NCBI RefSeq assembly: GCF_027286305.1
Contig: NZ_CP114599.1
Coordinates: 1,674,001 to 1,738,000, forward strand
From: Phenylobacterium sp. NIBR 498073
GTDB taxonomy: Bacteria; Pseudomonadota; Alphaproteobacteria; Caulobacterales; Caulobacteraceae
Direction of reading: 5' to 3'
Length of the DNA: 64,000 nt
How positions within the stretch are numbered: position 1 is the stretch's first letter; each line of letters begins with the position of its first letter. Under the pieces are notes generated by a model. That model worked only from the letters and a program-made list of their open reading frames with translations, was not told the origin of the DNA and searched no databases. This document shows positions 49,207 through 58,092 of the stretch, one piece after another. A program made the translations under genes and the position numbers.

Positions 49207-50180
49207 ACCATCCGATCTGGCTGATCGCCGGCCGCGAGTTCCGGGCCTATGTGACCACCGCCAGCTTCTGGTTGGCGCTGGCGATCGGGCCGCTGCTGAC
49301 CGGCGGGGCGATGCTGGCCCAGCGCACGCCGCCGGCCGCGCAGGAACAGCTGGCGATCACCGCCCAGAGCGGCGGCGGCTGGGAGGCGCGGTTTAGCGAC
49401 GATTTCCCGTTGTCGCCGGCTGGGCGCGAGCAGGTGCTTCAGGTGCTGCGCGGTGAGGGGCAGGCGGTGCAGGCCGCGCCGGCCCGGCCGCCGCGCGAGG
49501 CCGCGGACCCGTCGCGGTTCCTGCTGGTGCTGCTGCTGTGGGTGACGCTGGTCGGCTCGCTGGGCATGCTGCTGCAGGCGGTGGTGCGCGAGCGGGCCAA
49601 CCGGGCGCTGGAGATCCTGCTGTCGGCGGCCCGACCGCTGGACGTCGTGCTGGGCAAGGTGCTCGGCGTCGGCGCGGTGTCGGTGCTGGTGATCGGGGCC
49701 TGGCTGGCCGCGCCGGCCGCAGCGGCGATGCTGGCGCCGGGGCCGGCCCTGGGCGCGCTCGCGGCGTTCGCCGACCCGTGGGTGCTGATGCGGGCGGCCG
49801 TCATCTATGGCCTGGCGTTTGGGTTCTACGGATTCCTCACCGTCGCCGCCGGGGTGATGGCGCGAGACAGCGCCGACGCCCAGAACCTGGCCCGGCCGAT
49901 GTTCGCGGTGCTGCTGGTGGCGTTCTTCACGACCATGGCGGCCGGGGCTGGAGCGGCCGAGAAGACCGCGTGGCTGACCTTCTTGCCGCCGTTCACGCCG
50001 TTCATGCTGCTGGTGCGTCCCGCGCCGCTGGCGGTCGAGGTCGTGGCGATCGCCGAGCTGGCGCTGGCGACCGTGCTTGCCGGGTGGGGCGCGTCCGAAG
50101 TGTTGCGCAAAGGCGGCGCCTCGCCAGGTTTCCGCTGGCCACGGCTGCTCCGGCCGAAGACCTCCGTGCGCGATTACTGA
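49203..50180 (+). CDS. ABC transporter permease, NatB/ABC-2 type
   Basis: The product is 325 residues. A first helix (FRAYVTTASFWLALAIGPLLTGGAM) is followed by a soluble stretch. Five C-terminal helices follow (FLLVLLLWVTLVGSLGMLLQAVVRERANRALEILLSAARPLDVVLGKVLG and onward). The ERANRALEILLSAARPLDVVLGKV block is diagnostic of NatB-like ABC-2 permeases. It partners the ATPase at 48244. Confidence 0.88.
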   Translation: MNHPIWLIAGREFRAYVTTASFWLALAIGPLLTGGAMLAQRTPPAAQEQLAITAQSGGGWEARFSDDFPLSPAGREQVLQVLRGEGQAVQAAPARPPREAADPSRFLLVLLLWVTLVGSLGMLLQAVVRERANRALEILLSAARPLDVVLGKVLGVGAVSVLVIGAWLAAPAAAAMLAPGPALGALAAFADPWVLMRAAVIYGLAFGFYGFLTVAAGVMARDSADAQNLARPMFAVLLVAFFTTMAAGAGAAEKTAWLTFLPPFTPFMLLVRPAPLAVEVVAIAELALATVLAGWGASEVLRKGGASPGFRWPRLLRPKTSVRDY

Positions 50181-50568
50181 ATTTACGGACAACCTTCTAG
50201 GTTGTGAGACGAGTGGGTCTCAAAGACATCATTTAGTTGAGGTGTTCGCGCGCTGGGATAGGGGCTCTGGCCGGCCTGCACCTGTGTGGGGAAACCCTCG
50301 GCGAAAGATCTCCCGGTCGGTGTGCGGGGCCGAAAAATCTAACATTTAATAACATTAGAACGTGGATCGCAGGTTGTGTGTTTCCCGCTCGAATTCAGTA
50401 ATGAATTCTTAAGAATCGCAGCCGTTAACCATGCATTTAGGTTTACAGCCCGTTAAGGCTGTGGATTAGTTTTCCACAGGTGGAAGCGAAGGGGGTCCCC
50501 AGACTTCAACCGATCCCTGCCGCAGCCATGGTGGCGCGGCCTGTCGTCCATTGAGTGGGAGGCTACAT
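50181..50568 (+). promoter_or_regulatory. pilA upstream region with CtrA-like site
   Basis: These 388 bases hold no gene and turn AT-rich from 50330. At 50425-50439 the sequence is TTAA-CCATGCA-TTTA, one base from the CtrA consensus TTAA-N7-TTAA. Further TTAA boxes occur at 50348, 50409 and 50453. A strong ribosome site (GGGAGG) stands before pilA. In Caulobacter pilA is CtrA-activated, which this layout fits. Confidence 0.5.
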
Positions 50569-50766
50569 ATGTCCAAGTTTGTTGCGTTCCTCAAAGACGA
50601 GTCCGGCGCCTCGGCTGCCGAGTATGTTCTGATCCTGGCTATCATCGGCAGCGGCATCGCGCTGGCCGCCACGAACTTCGGCGATTCGCTGGGCGATGCG
50701 CTCGACCGGGCCGGCGCCGTGATTGACGGTGTCGATTACGGCGGCGCCGCGCCCGCCGCCCCCTAA
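50569..50766 (+). CDS. pilA: Flp/Fap-type major pilin
   Basis: The product is 65 residues from ATG 50569. MSKFVAFLKDESG is the leader. Cleavage after Gly13 releases ASAAEYVLILAIIGSGIALAATNFG, with Glu at +5 and Tyr at +6 as in Flp pilins. The C-terminus is short and Ala/Gly-rich. It is the structural subunit of the tight-adherence pilus, processed by CpaA (59824) and assembled by CpaF/TadB/TadC. A hairpin right after the gene may raise its transcript level over the downstream cpa genes. Confidence 0.94.
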   Translation: MSKFVAFLKDESGASAAEYVLILAIIGSGIALAATNFGDSLGDALDRAGAVIDGVDYGGAAPAAP

Positions 50767-50778
50767 CGGCGTTTGGTT

Positions 50779-50811
50779 CAGCGCGCCGCATCCGTGACAG
50801 GCGGCGCGCTG
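50779..50811 (+). terminator. hairpin downstream of pilA
   Basis: CAGCGCGCCGC (50779-50789) pairs perfectly with GCGGCGCGCTG (50801-50811) around an 11-base loop. A pyrimidine-rich stretch follows. It is likely a partial terminator separating abundant pilA mRNA from cpaB. Confidence 0.6.
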
Positions 50812-50892
50812 GACTGTCCTTCTTGCAAATTTTCTGCGGCAGCTCGCTGAGCCCGCTCCCCGGATAGAGCAGCTATCTACGGAAGGCCGTCG

Positions 50893-51735
50893 ATGTCTTT
50901 GCGTTCGCTCGCCTCAATCGCACTTGCCATATTCCTGGGCCTGATCGCCGTCCTCGCAGTGCGGGGGGTGCTGACCTCTCAGAAGTCCACGACCGTGCAG
51001 TCGGCGGCGCTGACGCCCGTCGTGGTGGCCATGGTGCCGATCGACCGCGGCGTCGAGCTGAAGCCGGCCATGCTCAAGACCGTCAACTATCCGAGCAGCG
51101 CGGTGCCCGCCGGGGCGTTCAGGTCGGCGGATCAGCTGGTCGGCAAGGACGTTCCCGCCCGCACGACGGTGCGGTCGATCATCGCCAACGAGCCGGTGCT
51201 CGCCGCCAAGCTGAGCGGGAGCGAGGGCAAGACCAACATGTCCGGCGCGCTGACGCCGGGGATGCGCGCGGTGAGCGTGCGTTCCAGCGACGTCACGGGG
51301 GTCGGCGGCTTCGTGCTGCCGGGCGATCACGTCGACATCCTGCTGACCCGCACGGTCGGCAAGGGCGAGGCCGAAACCACGATCACCCAGGTGCTGGCCG
51401 AGAACAGCCTGGTGATGGGCGTCGACCAGATGAGCGACCAGGACGCCGACAAGCCGCAGGTGGCCAAGGCGGTGACCGTCGAGGTCACGCCCGACCAGGC
51501 GCAGGCGATCTCGCTCGGCCAGTCGGTCGGCGAGGTGAGCCTGTCGCTGCGCCAGTCAGCCGACGTCGCAGCCCTGACCAGGAAGGTGACGAGCGTCTCC
51601 GACCTTGCCGGGCCCGGGGTGCGCAAGGCCGCGCCGGTCAGGCGCGCGACGGTGCGGCGGGGCGATCCCGGCATGACTGAGGTGCGCGTGACCCGCGGCG
51701 TCGAGACCGCCGGATACGCGGTCAGGGCGTTCTAA
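50893..51735 (+). CDS. cpaB: Flp pilus assembly protein CpaB/RcpC
   Basis: The product is 280 residues. An N-terminal helix (LASIALAIFLGLIAVLAVRGVL) anchors a periplasmic SAF domain (TPVVVAMVPIDRGVELKPAMLKTVNYPSSAVPAGAF…VGKDVPARTTV). The RcpC domain has GMRAVSVRSSDVTGVGGFVLPGDHVDILLTR… TITQVLAENSLVMGVDQ… AVTVEVTPDQAQAISLGQSVGEVSLSLR. It works with the CpaC secretin at the outer membrane. Length and order are normal for tad loci. Confidence 0.93.
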   Translation: MSLRSLASIALAIFLGLIAVLAVRGVLTSQKSTTVQSAALTPVVVAMVPIDRGVELKPAMLKTVNYPSSAVPAGAFRSADQLVGKDVPARTTVRSIIANEPVLAAKLSGSEGKTNMSGALTPGMRAVSVRSSDVTGVGGFVLPGDHVDILLTRTVGKGEAETTITQVLAENSLVMGVDQMSDQDADKPQVAKAVTVEVTPDQAQAISLGQSVGEVSLSLRQSADVAALTRKVTSVSDLAGPGVRKAAPVRRATVRRGDPGMTEVRVTRGVETAGYAVRAF

Positions 51736-51785
51736 AGCGCCCGTTCTGAATTCCCGGCCGCACGGCGGCGCGAGGGGGGAAGACG

Positions 51786-53243
51786 ATGAGAACCAAAGCC
51801 AATCGAGACGCCCTGGCGGCGGCGCTGATGGCGGCGAGCCTGGCCCTGGCGATCGCGCCGGCGGCCTGGGCCCAGGGCGCGGGCGCCTTCGACCCGGCGA
51901 GCGCCGTCGAGGTCGAGGTGCCGGCCGGCAAGTCTCAGGTGATCGAACTGCCGGGACCTTACGTCGACGTGATGGTCGCCAATCCCGAGATCGCCGACGT
52001 GCTGCCGCTCAGCAACCGTTCGATCTATGTGGTCGGCAAGAAGGCGGGTGCGACCGGCCTGACCGTCTACGGCCCCGGCAAGCGGCTGATCTCGGCCGCC
52101 AACATCGTGGTGTCGGCCGACATCGACGGCCTGAAGCGACGGCTGCACGAGTTGCTGCCCAATGAGCGCGATATCGGCGTGCGGCCGGCCAACCAGTCGG
52201 TGGTGCTGTCCGGTACGGTCAGCAGCCCGGCGGCGCTGGGCCAGGTGGTCTCCCTGGCCGAGACCTACGCCCCGACCAAGGTCGTCAACATGCTGGGCGT
52301 CGAGGGCACCCAGCAGATCATGCTGTCGGTGCGCTTCGTCGAGATGAACCGGACCACCGCCAAGGGGCTGAAGGTCAACGTCAACCGCAGCGACTGGGAC
52401 CCGGCCGACGGCCCGCCCAGCGGCGCCAGCCGGTCGGGCGATGATCCGTTCATGGCGGTGTTCACGGGCGACACCATCGTCAAGAACGGCGGCAAGCTGA
52501 TCGACAGCTTCGGTGCGGTGGCCGCGCTCTACAACGGCAATCTCGAGATTCTGCTCGACGCCCTGGAGACGCGGGGCCTGACCAAGACCCTGGCCGAGCC
52601 GAATCTGGTGGCGATGTCGGGCGACACGGCGAGCTTCCTGGCCGGCGGCGAGTTCCCGATCCCGGTCTCGCAGTCCTCCACCGGCGACGCGATCCCGAAC
52701 ATCACCGTCGAGTTCAAGCAGTTCGGGGTGTCGCTGGCCTTCACCCCGACCCTGCTGAAGGACGGGCTGATCAACCTGGTGGTCAATCCGGAGGTGTCGA
52801 GCATCGACCCGACGGTGTCGGTCGAGATGGGTCTGATCAAGATCCCCGGCATCAAGGTGCGTCGCGCCAAGACCACGGTCGAGCTGCGCGACGGCGAGTC
52901 CTTCATGGTCGCCGGACTGCTGAAGGAAGACTACGAGAACCAGCTGCGCCAGTTCCCGTTCGTCGGCGACATGCCGGTGCTGGGGGCGCTGTTCCGGTCG
53001 AACGGCTACAAGCGCGAGGAGACCGAGCTGGTCATCGTCGTGACCCCCCACCTGGTCACGCCGCGCAAGGGCCGGATCGCCGCGCCCGGCGACAATTTCG
53101 TGCCGCCCTCGGATTTCGAACTGTTCCTGTTCGGCGCCTCGCAGGCGGCAGGCCCTTGGATGCGTCCTGAGGACCGCGCCCTGATGAGCGCCGACCCGGC
53201 GCGCGGCGGGATCGAAGGCCCGCACGGCCATGTCCTCTACTAG
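51786..53243 (+). CDS. cpaC: Flp pilus secretin CpaC/RcpA
   Basis: The product is 485 residues with a signal peptide ([18 protein letters not shown]). An N-terminal pilus-assembly domain ([48 protein letters not shown]) and a BON-like segment come first. The secretin domain follows ([18 protein letters not shown]… [38 protein letters not shown]… [14 protein letters not shown]… VEVR-type [21 protein letters not shown]). It forms the outer-membrane pore for the pilus. Confidence 0.95.
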   Translation: [485 protein letters not shown]

Positions 53244-53253
53244 GAGCGCCGCG

Positions 53254-53547
53254 ATGAACGCACGTCAGATCTCCCTTCTCGCCGTCACCCTGGCCGCCGC
53301 CGGCCTGGCCGGCTGCGTCCAGACCCAGCCGCATCTCGGCGCCGACTTCGGATATGCGCTCCGCGCCGCGGCGGTGGCGCAGATCGCCAACCCGGAGGCC
53401 GTCTACACCGGCGATCCGGCCCCCGGCTCGAACGGCGCGCGGGTCGCGGCCGCGCAGGAACGCTATCGCACCGGCAAGGTCATCGAGCCGGTCGCCACGG
53501 CTTCGACGGTCAGCAGCGCCTCGAGCGTCGGCATGACCGCCAAGTAG
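53254..53547 (+). CDS. short CpaD-like lipoprotein
   Basis: The product is 97 residues from ATG 53254, with an AGGAG ribosome site. A lipobox LAGC gives lipidated Cys21 or so. DFGYALRAAAVAQIANPEAVYTGDPAPGSNGARVAAAQERYRTGKVIEPVAT resembles only the C-terminal part of CpaD, which is usually about 200 residues. It occupies the cpaD position between cpaC and cpaE. It is either a natural short form or a truncated CpaD; the intact start, lipobox and good codon use favour a functional protein. Confidence 0.75.
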   Translation: MNARQISLLAVTLAAAGLAGCVQTQPHLGADFGYALRAAAVAQIANPEAVYTGDPAPGSNGARVAAAQERYRTGKVIEPVATASTVSSASSVGMTAK

Positions 53548-53573
53548 GCGGGGCACGAACGGACCTGAGCCAG

Positions 53574-54797
53574 ATGGTTGACATGCCAAAGATGTTTCGA
53601 GGTTTCGGCGCGCCGGGCGGCGCGGGTGTGGAGACCGCGGTCCGCGGCCGGCGGGTCGGCGTGGCCGACGGTGCGATCGGCGGCGCCGAGCGCTTCGCCT
53701 CGATCGCCGCACAGTTTCCGCATGTCGCGTTCGAACCGCTGGCCGGAAGCTGGCCCGAAGCGCCAGCAGGGCTCGACGTCCTGGTGGTCAGCCTGGAGGG
53801 CGGGTCGACGACGGCGGTCGAGGCCGGAATGCGCCGGCTGTCGGTGATCTCGCCGCAGACCGCCGTGGTCGTGGCGCTGCACGACGCCGACGTCACCACC
53901 ACGCGGCGGTTGGTGCGGGCCGGGGCGGCCGACGTCCTGACCTATCCGATCAGCGAGCCGGCGCTGGCGCTGAGCCTAGAGCGGCTGCTGGCGCCGCGGG
54001 CGCCGGCGGCCGAGCCGGCGCGGCCCAAGGGCGAGGTCGTGGCTTTCCTGAAGGCCGGGGGCGGGGTCGGGGCGAGCGCGCTGGCCGTGCAGGCCGCCGC
54101 CGTCGCGGCGGCGCGCGGCGCGGTCGAGGTCTGCGTGGCGGACCTGGACCTGCAGTTCGGCGCGGCGGCGCTCTATCTCGACCTGCCCGAGGCGATCACC
54201 CTGGCCGACTGCATGAGTTCCGGCGCGAATCTGGCGGAGACGCCGTTCGCCACCGCCCTGGCGCGGCATCGCTCGGGCGTGCGGGTGCTGGCCGCGCCGC
54301 GCGAGATCGTCGCCTTGGAGATGCTGACGCCCGAACATGTCGAGGCGTTGCTGAGCGGTCTGCGCCGAGACTTCGGCCTGGTTCTGGTCGACCTGCCTGC
54401 GGTGTGGACCGCGTGGACCAACCAGGTGCTGCACTTGGCCGACCGCATCGTGCTGGTCACCCAGATGAGCGTGCCGCATGTCCAGCTGGTCAAGCGCCAG
54501 CTGCGGGTGCTGACCGCCCAGGGCCTGGAGGGGCGCCCCCTGACCCTCGTCTGCAACGGGCTGACCAGCGACCAGACCGGACTGGTGTCGGTAAAGGCCG
54601 CCGAGCGGGCCATCGGGCGCGAGTTCGACATCGTCATCCCCGAGGACAGCAAGACCATGACCGCGGCGATCAACGAGGGCGTGGAGCTGGCCTCGGTGCG
54701 CAAGGGCACCAAGCTGGAAAAGGCGGTCGGCGATCTGGCCGGCAAGCTGGCCGCGCTGTCGCCGCCGCCCGCTGCAGGCGGCTGGCTGAGGGGGTGA
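53574..54797 (+). CDS. cpaE: CpaE/TadZ pilus localisation ATPase-like protein
   Basis: The product is 407 residues. An N-terminal receiver-like domain (about 24-140) leads into a MinD/ParA-like domain (about 150-395). The P-loop reads FLKAGGGVGASALAVQAA, in which the usual GKT(T/S) is GAS, so the conserved P-loop Lys is absent. VADLDLQFGAAALYLDL and FGLVLVDLPAVWTAWTNQVL are the switch and Walker-B-like strands. TadZ proteins place the pilus machine at the pole and often have atypical P-loops. ATG 53583 is an alternative start. Confidence 0.9.
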   Translation: MVDMPKMFRGFGAPGGAGVETAVRGRRVGVADGAIGGAERFASIAAQFPHVAFEPLAGSWPEAPAGLDVLVVSLEGGSTTAVEAGMRRLSVISPQTAVVVALHDADVTTTRRLVRAGAADVLTYPISEPALALSLERLLAPRAPAAEPARPKGEVVAFLKAGGGVGASALAVQAAAVAAARGAVEVCVADLDLQFGAAALYLDLPEAITLADCMSSGANLAETPFATALARHRSGVRVLAAPREIVALEMLTPEHVEALLSGLRRDFGLVLVDLPAVWTAWTNQVLHLADRIVLVTQMSVPHVQLVKRQLRVLTAQGLEGRPLTLVCNGLTSDQTGLVSVKAAERAIGREFDIVIPEDSKTMTAAINEGVELASVRKGTKLEKAVGDLAGKLAALSPPPAAGGWLRG

Positions 54798-54801
54798 TCG
54801 T

Positions 54802-56142
54802 ATGCTCTGGAAGCCCACCGCGCCGAACGAGGCCGCGCCCCAGATCGGAACCCCGCAGCCGACGCCGATCGAGGGCGCGACGGCCCTCAAGGTCCGGATC
54901 CACCAGCGGCTGCTAGAGCTCTTGAACCTCAGCCTGTTGGACAAGACCCCGCGCGAGAGCTTGCGGCTGGAGATCCGCGGGGCGGTCAGCTCGCTGCTCG
55001 CCGACGAGAAGCGCATCCTCAATCTCAGCCAGACCGACCAGTTGATCGAGGACGTGCTGGACGAGCTGCTGGGCCTGGGGCCGCTGGAGCCGCTGCTCAA
55101 GGACGAGAGCATCAGCGACATCCTGATCAACACCCACAGCACCGTCTATGTGGAGCGGTTCGGGCGGCTGGAGCCGACCGACGTCCGGTTCCAGGACACC
55201 CGCCACCTGGTGCGGATCATCAACAAGATCGTCGCGGCGGTCGGCCGGCGGGTCGATGAATCCCAGCCGATGGTCGACGCCCGGCTGGCCGACGGCAGCC
55301 GGGTCAACGCGATCATTCCGCCGCTGGCGGTGGACGGTCCGCTGGTCTCGATCCGCAAGTTCGCCAAAAGCCCGATCCACATGGACCGGCTGATCGAGCT
55401 GGGCAGCATTTCCGGCGAGATGGCCCTGCTGCTGCGGGCCATCGTGCAGTCGCATCGCAACGTGCTGATCTCGGGCGGCACCGGCTCGGGCAAGACGACG
55501 CTGCTCAATGCGTTGTCGGCGTTCATCGCCAACGAGGAGCGGATCGTCACCATCGAGGACTCCGCCGAGCTGCAGCTGCAACAGCCGCACGTCGGCCGGC
55601 TGGAGACGCGCCCGGCCAACATCGAGGGCAAGGGCGAGATCACCCAGCGCGATCTGGTCCGTAACGCTCTGCGGATGCGGCCCGACCGCATCATCGTCGG
55701 CGAGGTGCGGGCCGGCGAGGCCTTCGACATGCTGCAGGCGATGAACACCGGCCACGACGGGTCGATGACCACGGTCCACGCCAACACGCCGCGCGATGCG
55801 CTGTCGCGCGTCGAGCAGATGATCGGCATGGCCGGGCTGGAACTCTCGCCGCGCTCGATCCGCCAGCAGATCGCTTCGGCCATCAACATCGTGATCCAGG
55901 CCGAACGGATGGACGACGGCCGTCGCCGGGTGGTGTCGATCAGCGAGGTGGTCGGCATGGAGGAGGACGTGATCTCGCTGCAGGAGATCTTCCGCTTCCG
56001 TCGGCAGGGACGCGCCGCGGCGGGCGGGGTTGCTGGCGATTTCGAGACCACCGGGGTCCGGCCGCGCTTCGTCGACGTGCTGGCCGCGCGCGGGGTGGAG
56101 ATGCCGCCCATCGCGTTTTCGGCGGGGAGGAGGTCGGTCTAG
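54802..56142 (+). CDS. cpaF: pilus secretion ATPase CpaF/TadA
   Basis: The product is 446 residues. The N-terminal domain has LLDEL-type [41 protein letters not shown]. Walker A is [17 protein letters not shown]. The Asp box is [12 protein letters not shown], Walker B is [37 protein letters not shown] and the His box is in GHDGSMTT. This hexameric ATPase drives Flp pilus assembly with TadB and TadC. It starts four bases after cpaE. Confidence 0.96.
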   Translation: MLWKPTAPNEAAPQIGTPQPTPIEGATALKVRIHQRLLELLNLSLLDKTPRESLRLEIRGAVSSLLADEKRILNLSQTDQLIEDVLDELLGLGPLEPLLKDESISDILINTHSTVYVERFGRLEPTDVRFQDTRHLVRIINKIVAAVGRRVDESQPMVDARLADGSRVNAIIPPLAVDGPLVSIRKFAKSPIHMDRLIELGSISGEMALLLRAIVQSHRNVLISGGTGSGKTTLLNALSAFIANEERIVTIEDSAELQLQQPHVGRLETRPANIEGKGEITQRDLVRNALRMRPDRIIVGEVRAGEAFDMLQAMNTGHDGSMTTVHANTPRDALSRVEQMIGMAGLELSPRSIRQQIASAINIVIQAERMDDGRRRVVSISEVVGMEEDVISLQEIFRFRRQGRAAAGGVAGDFETTGVRPRFVDVLAARGVEMPPIAFSAGRRSV

Positions 56143-56145
56143 GCG

Positions 56146-57129
56146 ATGAGCAATCCGATCATCTACGTCCTGGCGTTCGTCGCCGTGGTGGTGCTGGTCC
56201 AGGCGGTTGCGCGGCTGATCTTCGCGGCCGGCGACCGCAACAGGCGGGTCAACCGGCGGCTGACCATGATGGAATCCGGCATGAGCCGGGAGGAGATCTT
56301 CAGCGCCCTGGTGCGCCGGCCGCCGGGCGCGCGGAGCGCCGGTCCGGTCGCGGCGATCTACGACGGCGTCGAGCGCTACCTGCGCCAGGCCGGGCTACTG
56401 GTGTCGCCGGCGCGGCTGGCGGCGATCACCGCCGGCCTCGCCGCCGCATTGTGGCTGGTGGGCCTGAGCGTGGCGACTTCCGGGGCCGGGCCGAGCGTGC
56501 TGGTCAGCGGGGCGATCTCGATGGTGGGCGCGTGCGTCCTGGCCGTCCTGGCGGTGGCCCTGTGGGTGCGCCGGCTGCGCACCGCGCGGATCAAGAAGAT
56601 CGAGGAGCAGTTGCCGGCCGCGCTCGACGTCGTCAACCGCGCGGTGCGCGCCGGGCATCCGGTGATTTCGGCGGTGCAGTTGGCCGCAGACGAGATGGGC
56701 GATCCGATCGGCTCGGAGTTCGGCCTGATCGTCGACGAGACGACCTACGGCGTCGAATTCAAGGAGGCGCTGGCCAACTTCGCCCGCCGCACGGGATCGC
56801 CCGCAGGGCACTTCTTCGCGGTGAGCGTCAGCATCCAGTCGGAGACCGGCGGCAACCTGGCCGAGATCCTGGAGGGACTAGCCTCGGTCATGCGCGGACG
56901 CCACTCGCTGGGCAAGCGGGTGCGGTCGCTGGCGAGCGAGGGGCGGGCCTCGGCGGTGCTGCTCAGCGTGTTGCCGGTGCTGCTGATCGCCGTGCAGCTG
57001 ATGTTCCGGCCGACCGTCTATTCCGACAAGTTTTCCGACCCGATCTTCTGGCCCGTCGTGCTGCTGACGGCGGTCATCTACCTGATCGGCTGGGCGATGG
57101 TGCATCGCATCATCAACTTCAAATACTGA
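56146..57129 (+). CDS. tadB: pilus inner-membrane platform protein TadB
   Basis: The product is 327 residues. Membrane helices occur at the N-terminus (IIYVLAFVAVVVLVQAVARLIF), at about 85-145 and at the C-terminus. The T2SSF/GspF-type domain is EEQLPAALDVVNRAVRAGHPVISAVQLAADEMGDPIGSEFGLIVDETTYGVEFKEALANFARR… SVSIQSETGGNLAEILEGLASVMRGR. It pairs with TadC to form the platform rotated by CpaF. It starts three bases after cpaF. Confidence 0.93.
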   Translation: MSNPIIYVLAFVAVVVLVQAVARLIFAAGDRNRRVNRRLTMMESGMSREEIFSALVRRPPGARSAGPVAAIYDGVERYLRQAGLLVSPARLAAITAGLAAALWLVGLSVATSGAGPSVLVSGAISMVGACVLAVLAVALWVRRLRTARIKKIEEQLPAALDVVNRAVRAGHPVISAVQLAADEMGDPIGSEFGLIVDETTYGVEFKEALANFARRTGSPAGHFFAVSVSIQSETGGNLAEILEGLASVMRGRHSLGKRVRSLASEGRASAVLLSVLPVLLIAVQLMFRPTVYSDKFSDPIFWPVVLLTAVIYLIGWAMVHRIINFKY

Positions 57130-57133
57130 GGCG

Positions 57134-58087
57134 ATGACGATGGCCCAGTGGTTCGATCTGGCGATCCAGGCCTTCACCTTCCTGGCGGTGTTCGCGGTGG
57201 CCAGCATGGCCCAGCGGGCCATCGGCGCGCAGCTGACCGTGCGCCGGCGGCTGGGCCGCGAGGAGGTCGAGGCGTCGCATTTTTCGGAAGGCTCGGTGCT
57301 GCGGGACGAGAAGGTCCGCAATCCCTTTCTGCTCTGGGTGCAATCGGCGACCGCCGGGGGCCAGGCCAAGGAAGCCCAGAAGCTGCGCAAGGACTTGTCG
57401 CTGGCCGGCTTCGACCAGCCCTCGGCGCCGATCTGGTACGTGATCGCGCGGTTCTCGCTGGCGATCGGGGCGCCGATCCTGCTGATCGGCGGGCTGGCGC
57501 TGGCGGGCCGTCCGTTGACCGGGCTGTCGGCGTTCATCTTTCCGCTGGTGATCTGCGGGGTAGGGCTGATCGCGCCGAAAGCGCTGCTCGACAACCGCGT
57601 CAACGCCCGCCGCGAACAGCTCGAGCACGAGTTCCCCGACGCCCTGGACCTGATGGTGGTCTGCGTCGAAGCCGGGCTGGGGCTGGAGGCCGCCTTCGTA
57701 CGGGTCGCCGCCGAGGTGAAGGAGTCGCATCCGCGGATCGCCGAGGAGTTCGGCCGGCTATCGGACGAGCTGAGCGCGGGGCGGGGACGGGCCGAGGCCC
57801 TGCGCGCCCTGGCCGACCGCCTGAACGTCGACAGCATCCGCTCGTTCGTGGCGCTGCTGATCCAGACCGACCTGCTGGGGGTCAGCATCGGCCAGAGCCT
57901 GCGGACCTATTCGGCCGAAATGCGCGAAAGCCGGTTCATGAAGGCCGAGGAGAAGGCGATGCGCATCCCGGTGCTCATGACCCTGCCGATCGTGGCCTGT
58001 TTCATGCCGGTGATCATCGTGGCGCTGCTGCTGCCGCCGGCGATCGACGTGGTCCGGACGCTGATTCCGGCCCTGAGCGCGAACTAG
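57134..58087 (+). CDS. tadC: pilus inner-membrane platform protein TadC
   Basis: The product is 317 residues. The T2SSF domain is seen as LEHEFPDALDLMVVCVEAGLGLEAAFVRVAAEVKESHPRIAEEFGRLSDELSAGRGRAEALRALADRLNVDSIRSFVALLIQTDLLGVSIGQSLRTYSAEMRE, flanked by two membrane segments on each side. It is the second platform subunit, co-translated with tadB. No unusual features. Confidence 0.93.
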   Translation: MTMAQWFDLAIQAFTFLAVFAVASMAQRAIGAQLTVRRRLGREEVEASHFSEGSVLRDEKVRNPFLLWVQSATAGGQAKEAQKLRKDLSLAGFDQPSAPIWYVIARFSLAIGAPILLIGGLALAGRPLTGLSAFIFPLVICGVGLIAPKALLDNRVNARREQLEHEFPDALDLMVVCVEAGLGLEAAFVRVAAEVKESHPRIAEEFGRLSDELSAGRGRAEALRALADRLNVDSIRSFVALLIQTDLLGVSIGQSLRTYSAEMRESRFMKAEEKAMRIPVLMTLPIVACFMPVIIVALLLPPAIDVVRTLIPALSAN

Positions 58088-58092
58088 CCGAG

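Noticed and set aside
47530..50192. Long minus-strand frames antisense to the ABC transporter genes
   Set aside because: No recognisable domains. The plus strand holds complete Walker motifs and a permease.
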